Below are positions 33,960-42,949 of a DNA stretch of 48,031 nucleotides, piece by piece. The stretch covers positions 1 through 48,031 of the forward strand of contig JAEZXS010000279.1 of the NCBI GenBank assembly GCA_023442755.1, read 5' to 3'. Every line of letters begins with the position of its first letter. The stretch's first letter is position 1. The position numbers were made by a program, and so were the translations under genes. A model generated the notes under the pieces. That model was not told where the DNA came from. It made no database searches and saw nothing but the letters and a program-made list of their open reading frames with translations. The DNA comes from Pseudomonadota bacterium. Lineage in GTDB: Bacteria > Desulfobacterota > Syntrophobacteria > Syntrophobacterales > Syntrophobacteraceae.

Positions 33960-34394
33960 TCAGGCCTTTTTCCCGTCGAATTCTGCGCATTCCGATGCAT
34001 CCGCCTGCACTCCGTATTTCTCTCTCCACTTCTCGATTTTTTCGTAGATGGAGTCCCCGGGGTAGAAATCGACCACCCCGAGATGCCGGATTGCCTCGAC
34101 ATCCTCTGCCGGGAAAATGCCCCCGGCGGTTACCCGCACGTTGGACAATCCGTTTTTCGACAGGATTTCGAAGAGCTTGTGAAACTCCCCGACCTCCGCT
34201 CCCGGCAAGGTGGTGATGCCAATATGATCCACTGCTTCCTGCATGGCGCAGGCGGCTATCGCCTCCGGGTCCCGCAGTTCTGAATAGATTACTTCGAACC
34301 CCGCCTCACAGCATGAATGAGCCAGCTTCAACATGGCTTTTTCATGGCCTTCGCCGAACCTTGCTATCAGCACCCGCAATCTTTTCCCGGCCAT
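33960..34394 (-). CDS. Stand-alone cobalamin-binding domain protein
   Basis: 144-aa protein matching the B12-binding domain of methylmalonyl-CoA mutase (its C-terminal part). It has RVLIARFGEGHEKA with the cobalt-ligand His17, YSELRDPEAIAACAMQEAVDHIGITTL, and RVTAGGIFPAEDVEAIRHLGVVDFYPGDS. The base-off motif DxHxxG is altered to ExHxxA. It has no catalytic mutase domain and none is encoded nearby. It may be a small mutase subunit, a corrinoid carrier or a sensor. ATG 34394 follows AAAGGAG. A histidine kinase gene ends 183 bp upstream on the same strand. Confidence 0.8.
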   Translation of the reverse strand: MAGKRLRVLIARFGEGHEKAMLKLAHSCCEAGFEVIYSELRDPEAIAACAMQEAVDHIGITTLPGAEVGEFHKLFEILSKNGLSNVRVTAGGIFPAEDVEAIRHLGVVDFYPGDSIYEKIEKWREKYGVQADASECAEFDGKKA

Positions 34395-34577
34395 TTTGGG
34401 CTCCTTTGCGATAGAGTCGAGAAGACGATGTTTTGCTGGAGAAGTGAAATTTACGGATGAAACTGAAAATGCGCACTCGGGTGGGTGAAAAATTCCCCGG
34501 GACAGGAGTATGCCCATCCCTGGCAAGAGCAGGCGGGCGGCTGCATTCGGTTCCACCCTGCCTGATTTTCGTTCCGA

Positions 34578-36290
34578 TCAGTTCGCCGCTTTGGTCCCGC
34601 CTTCAGGGGACTCGGGGCCCGGCCCCGCAGGAACCGCGGCAACCGGCTTGGCTTTATCGAGAATGGGGAAGGTCAGCCGAAAGGTTGTCCCTTCGCCCGG
34701 TTTGGAATCGAGTTCTATCAATGCGCCGTGTTTTTCGAGTATCTGCCTGGAAATGCTCAGGCCCATTCCCGTTCCTTCGGGCTTTCGCGTAAAGAACGGA
34801 TCGAAGATTCTATTTTTGTCTTCTTCCAGGATACCGATCCCGGTATCGCTGATCTGGAGCACAAGCGCGTCGGGCTCTTCCTGCATGGATGTTTTCAGCT
34901 GCAGCTTGCCCCCGTCCGGCATCGCCTCTATCGAATTGATGATAAGGTTCATCACCACCTGGCAGATCTGGTTGAAATCCATGACAAGGGAGGGCAACTC
35001 TTCAGCCAGGTCGGTTTCGATCTGCACCTGGGCTTTCAACAGGTACATTTTCGACATATCCAGGCAATGTCTTACGATTTCGTTCAGCCGGTTGGGTAGA
35101 AACTGCGGTTCGCGCGGGCGCGCGAAATGCAGCACCTGCTGGATGATCCGGTCCATTTTCCGGATCTGCTGGAACACGTCTTCGAACATTTCCTGCTGGG
35201 CAGGATTGAGATCGAGTTCACGCTGGAGCATCTGGGTATTGAAGTTGATGGTTGCGAGCGGATTCCTGATCTCGTGGGCTATTCCTGCAGCCAGCGTTCC
35301 GAGGGCCTTGAGCCGCTCCGACTGCTGAAGCCGCTGTTCGAGCTTCCGGGCCTCCGTGGCGTCTTTCTCGTAGTAGACGACCCGTTCCAGTTCGCCGGAG
35401 ACGTTGAAAACGGGGAAGGCGTAGTAGTGATAGTAGCCGCCCCAGCGCGGATGAGGCCCCTCGCGCTGAACCGGCTGGGCCCCCCAGAGGCAGGCCCAGA
35501 TCGGGCATTCGAGGTGGGGTTGCTCGGAATTATAGATGATTCTGGTATATTTCTTCCCCACGAGTTCTTTGCCGTACACCATTTCGCTGGTGCGGTTGAC
35601 CCTGAAAATCCGCATGCGCCGGTCGACCAGGAAAATACTGTGCTGGATGGCATCGAAGCCGATTTCCAGCTCGCACTTGGCGCGCTCGACCGAATCGAAA
35701 AGCATTGCATTCTGGATGGAGACCCCAAGCTGGTTTCCGATTGCCTTGAGCAGATCGGAATTTTCCGGGCCGAGCTGGAAATGGCCGTCGTTCGTGACAT
35801 AGAGCAGTCCTAGGATCTTTTTCTGGGACAGGAGCGGGATGCATATGATCTCGTTTACCCCCTCTTCGGCCATACGCTCTCTCAGGGCGGTAAACGTCAC
35901 CTTCCTGATCGGGAACCACCGAATGGGGTCCTGCTCGTCATACCTGTCCATCAGCTCCGAGGGCATCGTCAGGAACTGAATGCAGTTGAGCAGGGTGGGA
36001 GAGAAGCCGTGATGGGCCGCCAGTTCAAGCAGCCACTTTTCATCCGTGGATTCTTTGACGAGGTAGATTACCCCCATCTTGAACTTGAGTATCCGGAGAA
36101 TGCTCGTAAGGGCGCGCTGAAGAACGTCCTGTAAATGAGGAGAACTGTAGAGGGCAGAGGAGATATCGTACAGGATCTGGAGTTCAACATGTTGGGTCAA
36201 ATCTTCCTGGCGAGAATCAATCTCCGAATCGCCGCCAATCATCTTTGACTTTTTCCTATTCATGTCATTTGTCGGTTCTAACAAAATCAT
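34578..36290 (-). CDS. GAF-PAS sensor histidine kinase
   Basis: 570-aa soluble sensor kinase with no membrane segment. GAF domain about 40-195 (ILYDISSAL...IGNQLGVSIQNAMLF), PAS domain about 205-320 (FDAIQHSIFLVDRRMRIFRVN). The HisKA domain has the phosphoacceptor His about 340 (GIAHEIRNPLATI). The HATPase domain has N box NLIINSIEAM and G boxes DTGIGI and GTGMGLSI. It senses a cytoplasmic signal and needs a response regulator; none is adjacent, so it is an orphan. The PAS domain contains HLECPIWACLWG with two cysteines. Start uncertain: ATG 36290 gives the full frame, while ATG 36242 has a better AGGAAA site. Confidence 0.9.
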   Translation of the reverse strand: MILLEPTNDMNRKKSKMIGGDSEIDSRQEDLTQHVELQILYDISSALYSSPHLQDVLQRALTSILRILKFKMGVIYLVKESTDEKWLLELAAHHGFSPTLLNCIQFLTMPSELMDRYDEQDPIRWFPIRKVTFTALRERMAEEGVNEIICIPLLSQKKILGLLYVTNDGHFQLGPENSDLLKAIGNQLGVSIQNAMLFDSVERAKCELEIGFDAIQHSIFLVDRRMRIFRVNRTSEMVYGKELVGKKYTRIIYNSEQPHLECPIWACLWGAQPVQREGPHPRWGGYYHYYAFPVFNVSGELERVVYYEKDATEARKLEQRLQQSERLKALGTLAAGIAHEIRNPLATINFNTQMLQRELDLNPAQQEMFEDVFQQIRKMDRIIQQVLHFARPREPQFLPNRLNEIVRHCLDMSKMYLLKAQVQIETDLAEELPSLVMDFNQICQVVMNLIINSIEAMPDGGKLQLKTSMQEEPDALVLQISDTGIGILEEDKNRIFDPFFTRKPEGTGMGLSISRQILEKHGALIELDSKPGEGTTFRLTFPILDKAKPVAAVPAGPGPESPEGGTKAAN

Positions 36291-36422
36291 CCTTTTGAAA
36301 AGTTGTCGCCAACTGTTTACCCCGTCCGCGGCTTGCGGCCGCCGTCGGCCTCAAACCCGTTGCAAACATATGCTCCTCTGCTGTCCGGTTCGCGCTCTTC
36401 GGTAAAACTTTCCGGGGCTCGA

Positions 36423-37364
36423 TCATGCACCGCGTTTCCGAATGAGGTCCCATTGCGTGCTGACGACCTGCGCAACGCGAATGGAAGCAGCATCCACCAT
36501 TTTTCCATCTATGGCAAGAGAGCCGCATCCTTCGCTTTTCGCCTGTTCGTAGGCCGCCAGAATCCTCTGCGAACGCTCCACATCCTCCTGTGCCGGCGTG
36601 TAGAGTTCATTTATGATCGGGATCTGGTCCGGGTGGATCACCCACTTCCCGTCATAGCCCAGCGCCGCACTCAGAAGGCATGACCGCTTGAGGCCTTCCG
36701 GGTCCTTGTAGTCTCCGTAAGGCGCATCGATTGCGGCAAGGCCCGCCGCCTTGGCGGCCATTGCCATCCGGCTCAGCGGGAAGTGCCACCGGTGTCCGGG
36801 ATAAAAATCCTCCATGTCCCCATGGCCGCTGATTCCCTTGCTCAGCATGGTCAGGGATGCGCCGTAATCGGCTACTCCGAATACGAGCGCCTCCAGGCGA
36901 GGGGAGCTGAAAGCGATCTCGCCCGCGCGCAGCATGCCTTCCGCCGTCTCTATGGACGCCTCCAGACCGATTTGCCGGTTGAATCCCATGCGCCATTCGA
37001 TCTGGGAAAGCAGGTAGCCGATAGCCTTTATTTCGGCCGCATCGTTGATTTTGGGGACGACGATAACATCGATGAAATCGCCCGCCTGCTCAACAACATC
37101 GATTATATCCCTGTAGGCAAACGGCGTGTCCATGCCGTTTATCCGGTAGGCGCGGACTTTGCCTTTCCAGTCCTGTTCCCGGAAGGTGGCGATTACGCGT
37201 TTGCGTGCTTCCTCTTTTTCCTGGACGGGGACGCTGTCTTCCAGGTCCAGCATGATCATATCGGCATCGAGCGAGAATGCCTTGTTCAGCATCTTCTCAC
37301 GATTAGCGGGCACTGAGAGGATCGAGCGGCGCAGGCGAATTGACTTTTCCACCGTTGTCTCCAT
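36423..37364 (-). CDS. HpcH/HpaI (CitE-like) lyase, possibly malyl-CoA lyase type
   Basis: 313-aa TIM-barrel lyase of the CitE/malyl-CoA lyase family. It has RRSILSVPANREKML, the metal-binding MLDLEDSVP, YRINGMDTPF, ASIETAEGML with the catalytic-type Glu, and FGVADYGASL. It also has HRWHFPLSRM, as in L-malyl-CoA/beta-methylmalyl-CoA lyases, and KWVIHPDQ. It cleaves or forms C-C bonds of 3-hydroxyacyl-CoA acids. No citrate lyase alpha or gamma subunit is nearby, so citrate lyase itself is unlikely. The ribosome site before ATG is poor; GTG four codons later, with GGAG in front, is an alternative. It lies 140 bp downstream of ppdK on the same strand. Confidence 0.8.
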   Translation of the reverse strand: METTVEKSIRLRRSILSVPANREKMLNKAFSLDADMIMLDLEDSVPVQEKEEARKRVIATFREQDWKGKVRAYRINGMDTPFAYRDIIDVVEQAGDFIDVIVVPKINDAAEIKAIGYLLSQIEWRMGFNRQIGLEASIETAEGMLRAGEIAFSSPRLEALVFGVADYGASLTMLSKGISGHGDMEDFYPGHRWHFPLSRMAMAAKAAGLAAIDAPYGDYKDPEGLKRSCLLSAALGYDGKWVIHPDQIPIINELYTPAQEDVERSQRILAAYEQAKSEGCGSLAIDGKMVDAASIRVAQVVSTQWDLIRKRGA

Positions 37365-37400
37365 TCTGTAAAGGGTAAGCGCGTTGTGATCGGGTCCCGC

Positions 37401-37432
37401 GTGGAACGGCAGGAGATCATCCGCCGTTCCAC
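37401..37432 (-). other. Perfect hairpin between ppdK and the CitE-like gene
   Basis: GTGGAACGGC (37401-37410) and GCCGTTCCAC (37423-37432) form a 10-bp perfect stem about 70 bp after the ppdK stop. No T tract follows on the minus strand. It could be an RNA-stabilising or factor-assisted 3' end of the ppdK transcript. Confidence 0.5.
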
Positions 37433-37504
37433 AGCATCTTTGCTTTTCAAAAATCGCAGTTCTGAGAAGTTGATTCGAAATCCGGCTGCCCCAAGGCGGG
37501 AGCC

Positions 37505-40303
37505 TTAACCCTTTGCCGCTACAGCCTGGTCTTGAACCGCCGGTTTCGAATTGCTGTTCTTTACCCGCTTCTCCTTGATGGCGGCCTGGGCCGCTGCCAG
37601 GGTCGCGACCGGGATCCGGTAGGGCGAACAGCTCACGTAATTCAGGCCGATGCGATGGCAGAATTCCACAGAACTCGCTTCCCCGCCGTGCTCGCCGCAG
37701 ATGCCGACCTTGAGGTCCGGTCTTACGGAGCGGCCTTTCTTTACCGCGATTTCCATCAATTGGCCGACGCCCTTCTGGTCGAGCCGGCTGAACGGATCGT
37801 GTTCCCAGATCTTGGAAGCCAGGTATGAGGGGAGGAATTTTCCCGCATCGTCGCGGCTGATTCCAAAAACGGTCTGGGTCAGGTCGTTGGTCCCGAAGGA
37901 GAAAAACTCCGCCACTTCGGCAATCTCGTCGGCGGTAAGCGCACCGCGGGGTACCTCGATCATCGTCCCCACGTTGTATTCCACATCCACGTCATAGTGT
38001 TTGATCACCTCGCGGGCGACGGAATCGACGATTTCCCTCTGGTTTTTCAACTCGGCCACATCGCCGACCAGCGGGATCATGATCTCGGGGTGTACGCCCA
38101 TGCCTTCCTGGGCAACCTCGCATGCCGCTTCCATGATGGCGCGGACCTGCATGGCGGTGATTTCGGGGTACACAACTCCCAGGCGGCATCCGCGGTGTCC
38201 GAGCATCGGATTCGCCTCGTGCAGGCTTACCACTTTGGCCTGGAGCTGTTCGAAGGTTACCCCCATCTTGTGTGCAAGCTTCTGGATATCCTTCTCGTCA
38301 TGGGGCAGGAACTCGTGAAGCGGAGGATCCAGGGTCCGGATGGTCACGGGCTTTTCCCGCATCACCTTGAAGATGCCCTTGAAGTCTTCCTTCTGCATGG
38401 GGAGCAGTTTCGCCAAGGCGCGCTCCCTGCCTTCATGGTTTTCCGCCAGGATCATCTCCCGTACGGCATCGATTCGATTCCCTTCGAAGAACATGTGCTC
38501 CGTCCGGGTAAGGCCGATGCCTTCGGCTCCGAACGCGATCGCTTCTTCCGCCTGGTTGGGCTGATCGGCGTTGGTCCAGATTTCCAGCCTGCGGAATTCG
38601 TCCGCCCAGCCCATCAGGGCCACATAGTCCTGGTAAATCTGCGATCTCTGCGGCGCGAGGCTACCGTCGATGATTACCCGCAAGATCTCGGAGGGCCGCG
38701 TCGGAATCTGCCCGGCAAAGACTTCGCCGCCGGTGCCGTCCAGCGAAAGATACTGACCCTCCCTGATCACGCGGTCTCCAACCGACATGCGCCTGCTGCG
38801 GTAATCGATCTCGAGGTCACCGCACCCGACGATACACACCTTGCCCATCTGGCGGGCAACGAGCGCGGCATGGGACGTCATTCCGCCCCGGGCCGTCAAT
38901 ATGCCGCGCGAGGCATGCATGCCGCGGATATCGTCCGGGGACGTTTCGAGGCGAACCAGTATCACGACCTCGCCCCGCTTGGCCCATTCCTCGGCGTCGT
39001 GGGCATTGAAGACCACCCGGCCCGTAGCCGCTCCGGGGCCGGCATTAAGCCCCTTGGCCAGGAGCGCGCCGTCCTTGATGGCATCCATTTTTGCCTTCGG
39101 ATCGAACGTCGGACGCAGAAGCTGGTTCAACTGGTCCGGGTCCACCCTCATGAGGGCTTCCTCTTTGCTGATGATGCCCTCGCGGACCATGTCCACCGCT
39201 ATTTTGAACGAGGCAAAACCGGTTCGCTTCCCGGTTCTCGTCTGCAGCATCCAGAGCTTGTTCTTCTCGATGGTGAACTCGATGTCCTGCATGTCGCGGT
39301 AGTGCCGGTCCAGCTTGGTGCGCACCGAGTCGAGCTGCTCATAGATTTCCGGCATGGTTTCCTCGAGGGAGGGGCCGCTGCCGTCGCCTTTCTGATATTT
39401 GTTGATCGGCTGAGGAGTGCGGATGCCTGCAACGACGTCTTCGCCCTGAGCGTTGATGAGGTATTCGCCGTAGAACACGTTCTCGCCGGTTGCCGGGTTC
39501 CTGGTAAACGCCACGCCGGTCCCGCAATCGTCGCCCATGTTGCCGAACACCATTGCCTGGACGTTTACCGCCGTGCCCATCGTCTCGGATATTTCGTTCA
39601 ATTCGCGGTAGGCGATGGCGCGGGGATTGTTCCAAGAGCCGAATACCGCCGTGATCGCCCCCCACAGCTGGTCGTAGGGGTCCTGGCGGAACTCCAGCCT
39701 CTTGCGCTCGCGGATAAGCCCTTTGTAGCGCTCGATCAGCTCTTTCAGGTCGCAGGCCGGCAACTGGCTGTCGTCCTGGATCCCTCTTTTCTTTTTCAGC
39801 TCGTTTATCAGTTCGTCGAACGGGTCGTGCTCGTCCTTGGACTGCGGTTTCAATCCGAGGACCACGTCGCCGTACATCGCGATGAAGCGCCTGTAGCAGT
39901 CGAATGCGAAGCGCTCGTCTTCCGTGATTTTGATCAGGCCCTGGACGGTCTGGTCGTTGAGGCCGAGGTTGAGCACGGTGTCCATCATGCCGGGCATGCT
40001 GAGCGCTGCGCCCGAACGGACCGAGACAAGGAGAGGCTTTTCCGGGTCGCCGAACTTGCGGCCCATCAGGTTCTCCAGTCTATGGAGCGCCTCTTCGACC
40101 TGTCCTTTGAGCTCAGGAGGGTATTCGCCGTTATGCTTGTAGTAATATGAACAGATTTCGGTTGAAATCGTGAAACCTGGAGGTACAGGGATGCCTAAGT
40201 TGGCCATTTCCGCCAGACCAGCGCCTTTGCCACCCAGGAGAGCCTTCATTTCTGCATTTCCGTCCGCCTTTCCCTCTTCAAAGAAATAAACGTACTTTGT
40301 CAT
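37505..40303 (-). CDS. ppdK: Pyruvate, phosphate dikinase
   Basis: 932-aa enzyme interconverting pyruvate + ATP + Pi and PEP + AMP + PPi in the cytoplasm. The N-terminal nucleotide domain starts YVYFFEEG and has ALLGGKGAGLAEM and VSVRSGAALSMPGMMDT. The phosphohistidine domain has His478 (GGMTSHAALVARQMGK). The PEP/pyruvate barrel ends with Cys869 (GICGEHGGE). Length and motifs match bacterial PPDK. ATG follows GGGAGAG. It has its own promoter (40361-40388). Beside a CODH/ACS operon it fits gluconeogenesis from acetyl-CoA-derived pyruvate or PPi-linked energy saving. Confidence 0.97.
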   Translation of the reverse strand: MTKYVYFFEEGKADGNAEMKALLGGKGAGLAEMANLGIPVPPGFTISTEICSYYYKHNGEYPPELKGQVEEALHRLENLMGRKFGDPEKPLLVSVRSGAALSMPGMMDTVLNLGLNDQTVQGLIKITEDERFAFDCYRRFIAMYGDVVLGLKPQSKDEHDPFDELINELKKKRGIQDDSQLPACDLKELIERYKGLIRERKRLEFRQDPYDQLWGAITAVFGSWNNPRAIAYRELNEISETMGTAVNVQAMVFGNMGDDCGTGVAFTRNPATGENVFYGEYLINAQGEDVVAGIRTPQPINKYQKGDGSGPSLEETMPEIYEQLDSVRTKLDRHYRDMQDIEFTIEKNKLWMLQTRTGKRTGFASFKIAVDMVREGIISKEEALMRVDPDQLNQLLRPTFDPKAKMDAIKDGALLAKGLNAGPGAATGRVVFNAHDAEEWAKRGEVVILVRLETSPDDIRGMHASRGILTARGGMTSHAALVARQMGKVCIVGCGDLEIDYRSRRMSVGDRVIREGQYLSLDGTGGEVFAGQIPTRPSEILRVIIDGSLAPQRSQIYQDYVALMGWADEFRRLEIWTNADQPNQAEEAIAFGAEGIGLTRTEHMFFEGNRIDAVREMILAENHEGRERALAKLLPMQKEDFKGIFKVMREKPVTIRTLDPPLHEFLPHDEKDIQKLAHKMGVTFEQLQAKVVSLHEANPMLGHRGCRLGVVYPEITAMQVRAIMEAACEVAQEGMGVHPEIMIPLVGDVAELKNQREIVDSVAREVIKHYDVDVEYNVGTMIEVPRGALTADEIAEVAEFFSFGTNDLTQTVFGISRDDAGKFLPSYLASKIWEHDPFSRLDQKGVGQLMEIAVKKGRSVRPDLKVGICGEHGGEASSVEFCHRIGLNYVSCSPYRIPVATLAAAQAAIKEKRVKNSNSKPAVQDQAVAAKG

Positions 40304-40360
40304 GACAATCTCTCCCTTTATACTTTCAGCTTCGAATATCGGATTTCAGGGCAGGTTCAG

Positions 40361-40388
40361 AATATATAAATAGATTAAATAACCACAA
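40361..40388 (-). promoter_or_regulatory. Sigma70-type promoter of ppdK
   Basis: On the minus strand TTGTGG (40388-40383), 16 bp, TATATT (40366-40361), about 58 bp before the ppdK start. The 316-bp gap between ppdK and acsE holds only this and the hairpin at 40579-40612. Confidence 0.5.
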
Positions 40389-40578
40389 CTCCATTGGCAG
40401 TGCAAGAAGTTAAAAGGGTAAGTATAAACGAAATCTAAGTACTGTTTTCCGGGACAACCGGGCTGTCCGGAACGGGAACGGTCGAACGCGACTCAAAAGA
40501 ATGGCATGTACACACCCAACGGCATCGCTTCGGGATGTTGGAATGCGGAAGAGAACGCGGACGAAGCTAAAACGGAAT

Positions 40579-40612
40579 ACGGCCCCCCTGCTGCCGTGTG
40601 CAGGGAGGCCGT
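40579..40612 (-). terminator. Hairpin terminator of the acs operon
   Basis: ACGGCCCCCCTGC (from 40579) pairs with GCAGGGAGGCCGT (40600-40612) just beyond the acsE stop. The minus-strand 3' side continues ATTCCGTTTTAGC, an imperfect T-rich tail. Position and strength fit the end of the CODH/ACS transcript. Confidence 0.6.
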
Positions 40613-40619
40613 TTTCGGA

Positions 40620-41504
40620 TCAGATTTCCAGCCAGGAGTCAGAGTAGAGCGTATGGCCCAGTATGACTTTGGCTGTCTTTACGTATTCGAGTTCTTCATG
40701 AGTGAGCGAACTCGTGTCAATGGGCGTCCCGTCCTCGACCTTGTGGACCAGGTCTTCGAGTTCCGGGCGCTCGCCGCGCGCAACGGCATGGAGCTTTGTG
40801 TCGAAGCAGTCCACAATGGCTGAATAGAGGCCGTGCCTCTTGAGAATTATCAGCATAACCTGGTTCAAAATCGGGCGCAGGTGATCGGGAGGCCCGTTCG
40901 AAACGTTGGACAACCCTATGGTGCTTCTGCAACCGGGTGCTATGTCGTCGAACATCTTCATGAATTCCAGAACGCTCATGATCTGGATCTGCTGTACGTT
41001 GACCGGGGTCTGGATAGGATCGACATAGATCCTTTCCGGGTTGATCCCGTATTCCGAGGTGGCCCGAAATACGAGTTCGGCGCACAGTGCTCCGCGTTCG
41101 TTCTCGTCGCGGGGCATTCCTTCAGGTCCCCAGAGCAGCCCCACGAATTCGGCGTCGAATTCGGCGGCAAGCGGAAGCAGAGCCTCCATGCGCTCCGGCC
41201 TGACCATGATGGAATTGATGAGGGGGCGTCCCTTCTTGTATACCTTCAGACCGGCGGCAATGGCTTTGACGTTGGAGGTGTCGAGGGCGAGGGGAACGTC
41301 CACTACCTCCTGGATCGCCGGAACGAGCCAGGTCATGAGTTCCTCGCCGGTTTTTCCCGCCGGACCGATATTGAGATCGATCCAGTCCATTCCGGCCTCG
41401 GCCTGCTGGATTGCAAGCTCCTGAAGAGGCTTCGCGTTCTTCTCTTTCAGGGCGGCGCCGTACTTTTTGCTCATTATATTCAGATTTTCGCCAATCAGTT
41501 TCAT
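40620..41504 (-). CDS. acsE: Methyltetrahydrofolate:corrinoid/iron-sulfur protein methyltransferase
   Basis: 294-aa pterin-binding TIM-barrel (DHPS-like) protein. It transfers the methyl group between methyltetrahydrofolate and the cobalt of the corrinoid iron-sulfur protein (AcsCD). Family blocks: KLIGENLNIMSKKYG at the start, AGMDWIDLNIGPAGKTGEE, VPLALDTSNVKAI, INSIMVRPERM, IYVDPIQTPVN and STIGLSNVSNG. It lies 15 bp after acsC and ends the operon before a hairpin. The ribosome site is GGGAG. Slightly longer than acetogen MeTr (about 262 aa). The enzyme is reversible, so direction depends on metabolism. Confidence 0.92.
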   Translation of the reverse strand: MKLIGENLNIMSKKYGAALKEKNAKPLQELAIQQAEAGMDWIDLNIGPAGKTGEELMTWLVPAIQEVVDVPLALDTSNVKAIAAGLKVYKKGRPLINSIMVRPERMEALLPLAAEFDAEFVGLLWGPEGMPRDENERGALCAELVFRATSEYGINPERIYVDPIQTPVNVQQIQIMSVLEFMKMFDDIAPGCRSTIGLSNVSNGPPDHLRPILNQVMLIILKRHGLYSAIVDCFDTKLHAVARGERPELEDLVHKVEDGTPIDTSSLTHEELEYVKTAKVILGHTLYSDSWLEI

Positions 41505-41519
41505 TCTGCGGTCTCCCGT

Positions 41520-42872
41520 CTATGCCTTCCAGTTCCTGAGGAATTTCGGAATCTGACTCGCTTCCCTCGGGCCGACCGTTATGCTCCAGCCCTTGCCGAG
41601 TTCTTCTTCGAGTTCGCCGCTGATGCCGGCCGCATATCCCGGAATGATCAGGTTGGTGTGTTTGACCTTGTCTTTGATTCCACACTTGTTGATAAACGAC
41701 CCCACGGTCTCGCCGGAGAATTTGCCGGCAGCCCATGCGGTCATGACCGAGAGACCTTCGGTATCCTGTACGCACAGCCAGGCAGGTACGCGGCTGGACT
41801 CGATTTCACCCGTGACGATGAAGAAAGTCAGGGAGAAGTTGCAGGTGACCAGGACCGGTGAATTCTCATCGGGATTGTTGATGGGATAGATTCCCTGGGC
41901 GGCGGTCATGGGCCGCTGCGGGTCGGTGTAGATGTTGAGCCGCTCGAGAAGCAGCGGGAAAACCACGTGCGGCTGGATGTCGCTCATGACGATGACCGAG
42001 CCGTACTTGGCCACAAAGGTGGCGGCGACGAGCGCCTCTTCCATGATGTCTCCCGCCATCTCGTTTGCCATGATGATGGTCGGGAATCCGAGCGGCCGGC
42101 AACGATCCTTGAGGGCCGCGCGACGAATCAGGATCTGTTCTTCGAACGCCTTCTTCAGTTCGCGTGTTCCCGTATCGATGACGATATCTTTCACACCCAT
42201 GCCGGAAAGTTTTTCCGTAATGGCGATGACGCTGTCGAGACTGCCGGTGCCTTTGACGGCGAGCGGACAGGCGGCTGCCTTGGCGAGATTGCCCATGGCC
42301 TCGGCGTTGTCGGCATTAGCCGCATAGAGCAGGGGCTTCTTTTCTTTGAACGTGTCGGCGGCGGCCGTGAGCACATCGACGGAGTCGGACATGAAGATCA
42401 TGCTCGCACCCACTTCGTCGGAGACCGTCTTGGCCAGGGCACAGAATTTGGCCGCATCGCCGTTGGTGTCCTTTATCGCAAACATCTCGGCCCGGAGCTT
42501 CAGTCCGACTCGGTCGTACTGGGCTTTTTTGAACCTGTCTATCTTTGCGGCCACAGACGCATTGTCTTCGTCGGTCGTCACCATCACGGCAAAGCCCGGC
42601 GGGTTGACGAACGTTTTCTCGTGCCGGAAAAGAACGGTTTCTCCACCGGTCTTTACAGCATATTCACCCGTTCCGATCGTAAGAGGCCGGATCGGGGGGG
42701 CGGACTCAGAGGCAAGCTTTTCTTTTGCTTCATCGGAAACATGGGGGCATTTGTCCAGCTCCGCCTTGCCCGCGGCAAGGTTCATTGCGAAAGCCAGGCA
42801 GGTCGGGACCCCGCATTCTCCACAATTTGTTTTCGGCAAGAGTTTAAAGATTTGAATCCCGGTAAGGCCCAT
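41520..42872 (-). CDS. acsC: Corrinoid/iron-sulfur protein, large (gamma) subunit
   Basis: 450-aa subunit that carries the low-potential [4Fe-4S] cluster and, with AcsD, binds the corrinoid which shuttles the methyl group between AcsE and AcsB. The N-terminal cluster motif is Cys17-x2-Cys20-x4-Cys25-x16-Cys42 (CGECGVPTC...KC). A TIM barrel follows, and the C-terminal cobalamin-binding part contains YPINNPDENSPVLVTCNFSLT and IPGYAAGISGELEEELG. It lies 77 bp after acsB (with a strong intercistronic hairpin) and 15 bp before acsE. Works in the cytoplasm. Confidence 0.95.
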   Translation of the reverse strand: MGLTGIQIFKLLPKTNCGECGVPTCLAFAMNLAAGKAELDKCPHVSDEAKEKLASESAPPIRPLTIGTGEYAVKTGGETVLFRHEKTFVNPPGFAVMVTTDEDNASVAAKIDRFKKAQYDRVGLKLRAEMFAIKDTNGDAAKFCALAKTVSDEVGASMIFMSDSVDVLTAAADTFKEKKPLLYAANADNAEAMGNLAKAAACPLAVKGTGSLDSVIAITEKLSGMGVKDIVIDTGTRELKKAFEEQILIRRAALKDRCRPLGFPTIIMANEMAGDIMEEALVAATFVAKYGSVIVMSDIQPHVVFPLLLERLNIYTDPQRPMTAAQGIYPINNPDENSPVLVTCNFSLTFFIVTGEIESSRVPAWLCVQDTEGLSVMTAWAAGKFSGETVGSFINKCGIKDKVKHTNLIIPGYAAGISGELEEELGKGWSITVGPREASQIPKFLRNWKA

Positions 42873-42912
42873 CTGTTCATCTCCTGATCAGAGTTGGCAT
42901 TACATAGCGAAA

Positions 42913-42942
42913 CCGGACGGGAAAAGGGTTCTTCCCGTCCGG
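42913..42942 (-). other. Strong intercistronic hairpin between acsB and acsC
   Basis: CCGGACGGGAA (42913-42923) pairs perfectly with TTCCCGTCCGG (42932-42942) across an 8-base loop. It fills most of the 77-bp gap. No T run follows on the minus strand. It could protect the acsB 3' end or reduce read-through into acsC. Confidence 0.6.
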
Positions 42943-42949
42943 AACAGCA

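Noticed and set aside
36423..37364. Citrate lyase beta subunit
   Set aside because: No alpha or acyl-carrier subunit beside it, and the WHFPLSRM block points to malyl-CoA-lyase-type relatives.
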